The position numbers and the translations under genes were made by a program. From Xiphophorus maculatus (taxonomy: Eukaryota > Chordata > Actinopteri > Cyprinodontiformes > Poeciliidae), in the NCBI RefSeq assembly GCF_002775205.1, contig NC_036454.1, positions 28,320,783 through 28,384,782 on the forward strand: a DNA stretch of 64,000 nt. Direction: 5' to 3'. A model generated the notes under the pieces. The model was not told where the DNA came from, did not search any database, and worked only from the letters and a program-made list of their open reading frames with translations. Numbering within the stretch: position 1 is the stretch's first letter; each line of letters begins with the position of its first letter. Positions 63,046 through 64,000 of the stretch are shown here, piece after piece.

Positions 63046-64000
63046 GGTAAAGGTAATTTTATTTATATAGCACATTTTCAGCAACAAGGCAATACGAAGT
63101 GCTTTGTAGGAATTATAAGGAAATAGAAACAAAATAACAGACCAAAGGAAAGAGCAAAAGAAGAAAAAGCTAAAAATGTTGATCCAGAGTATATAAACTA
63201 GATACTCCTCTTGTTGTTAGGTAAGTATAAGTAAGAATCCTCTGGTCCAATTCCTTTTCTGGCTTGGAAGAACAGGAGTCTAAAAAATAGTTGCTAAGGC
63301 AGTTTTTCTGGGTTCCAAGTTCTAATCCCTGCTCTGGGTTGCTAAATAAGTGTAAGTAAGTAAGTCAGTAGGTATCTTCTGGACTTCTGGGTTGCTAGAT
63401 AAATATAAGTATTCTCTGGACTTTCTAAGTATGCTCTAAATTTGTAAAAGGAATGAGTACTCCACAGTTTCTAAGTAATAATAAAAACTAAATGTTCCTG
63501 TTCTGGGAGAATTTTTTCTGGATTCTAAGTTTGTTCTAATTCCTTTTCTGGGTTGCAATAATAGGAGTTTTCCTGCATAATAATCTAAAAATTAATCTAA
63601 TATTGATCTAAATAGTGAGTAATATACACTTTCTAAAAAATAAGCTAAGGATAAACAATCTGCGTCCTCTACCCCATTCTTTGTACTTGGTCTAAAACAT
63701 GGCTGTCCTAGTGGTCTAGACGACTTGCCACCTCAGCTGTCTCTGTTTGTACTCAGTCTGAAAGATGCTTATCTCCTGCTTTTATGTTTGATTCTTAAGT
63801 TTAAAGTTAAATCTAAAATGACAATTTAAAAAAAATCCTTAGATAAGATTAAAGTAACTCTGCAACTAAAACATTGTCTTTCTGGCTGAGTACAAACAAC
63901 CAGAGCTAAGGTAGCAACTCGTTTTACATCACTAAAGAGCAGGAGATAGGCGTCTTTCAGACTGAGTACAAACAATTAGAGCTAAGGTAGCAAGTCGTCT
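63046..64000. mobile_element. Retroposon-type repeat with internal and inverted duplications, cut by the window edge
   Basis: It begins with GGTAATTTTATTTATATAGC and TTTTCAGCAACAAGGCAATA, the same family opening as 20868. The stretch 63240-63570 repeats a degenerate TTTTCTGGGTTGCTAAATAAGTA-like unit. Block 63711-63778 is an inverted imperfect copy of 63937-64000, and 63876-63924 is a further direct copy of the latter. No exon of tango2 lies here as far as I can see. Confidence 0.55.

Overview
This window is vertebrate nuclear DNA, almost certainly from a teleost fish. Multi-exon genes with GT-AG introns are set in AT-rich sequence full of fish-type short transposons, tRNA-headed retroposons and (CA)n tracts. 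I cannot name the species. No bacterial, plasmid or viral gene cluster is present.

The genes are the teleost counterpart of a block in human 22q11.2 (the DiGeorge/velocardiofacial region). From left to right they are: zdhhc8 (+, exons from 21873 to 33221, first coding exon not found), ranbp1 (-, 38796-43204), trmt2a (+, 45024-49593), dgcr8 (-, 51422-59786, 5' UTR to about 60500) and the last coding exon of tango2 (-, 61884-62004). I rebuilt all of them exon by exon, with phase checked at each junction. This gives complete products of 217 aa (RanBP1), 617 aa (Trmt2a) and 784 aa (Dgcr8), plus 722 visible residues of Zdhhc8.

Region by region: 1-21872 has no coding exon I can support, but holds several MITEs, two tRNA-headed SINE copies, a tRNA-Asp-like unit and clusters of overlapping palindromes; it is either the first intron of zdhhc8 or its upstream flank. 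21873-33221 is zdhhc8, with a U12-type intron and a 51-unit (GT)n tract abutting the exon 3 acceptor. 33222-38795 holds 3' UTRs, a Tc1-like relic and a foldback element. 38796-49593 holds ranbp1 and trmt2a, divergent as in mammals. 49594-60610 is dgcr8. 60611-64000 is intergenic sequence, the tango2 3' end and repeats.

The genes share synteny rather than a pathway: Zdhhc8 palmitoylates proteins, RanBP1 serves the Ran transport cycle, Trmt2a makes m5U in tRNA, Dgcr8 is the RNA-binding half of Microprocessor, and Tango2 is a mitochondrial/lipid-homeostasis protein. The most striking content is inside dgcr8. Its 5' UTR and first coding exon carry hairpins that match, at nucleotide level, human mir-3618 and mir-1306, the sites at which Drosha-DGCR8 cleaves its own mRNA. 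zdhhc8 is flipped relative to its mammalian orientation. I found no wholly new system.
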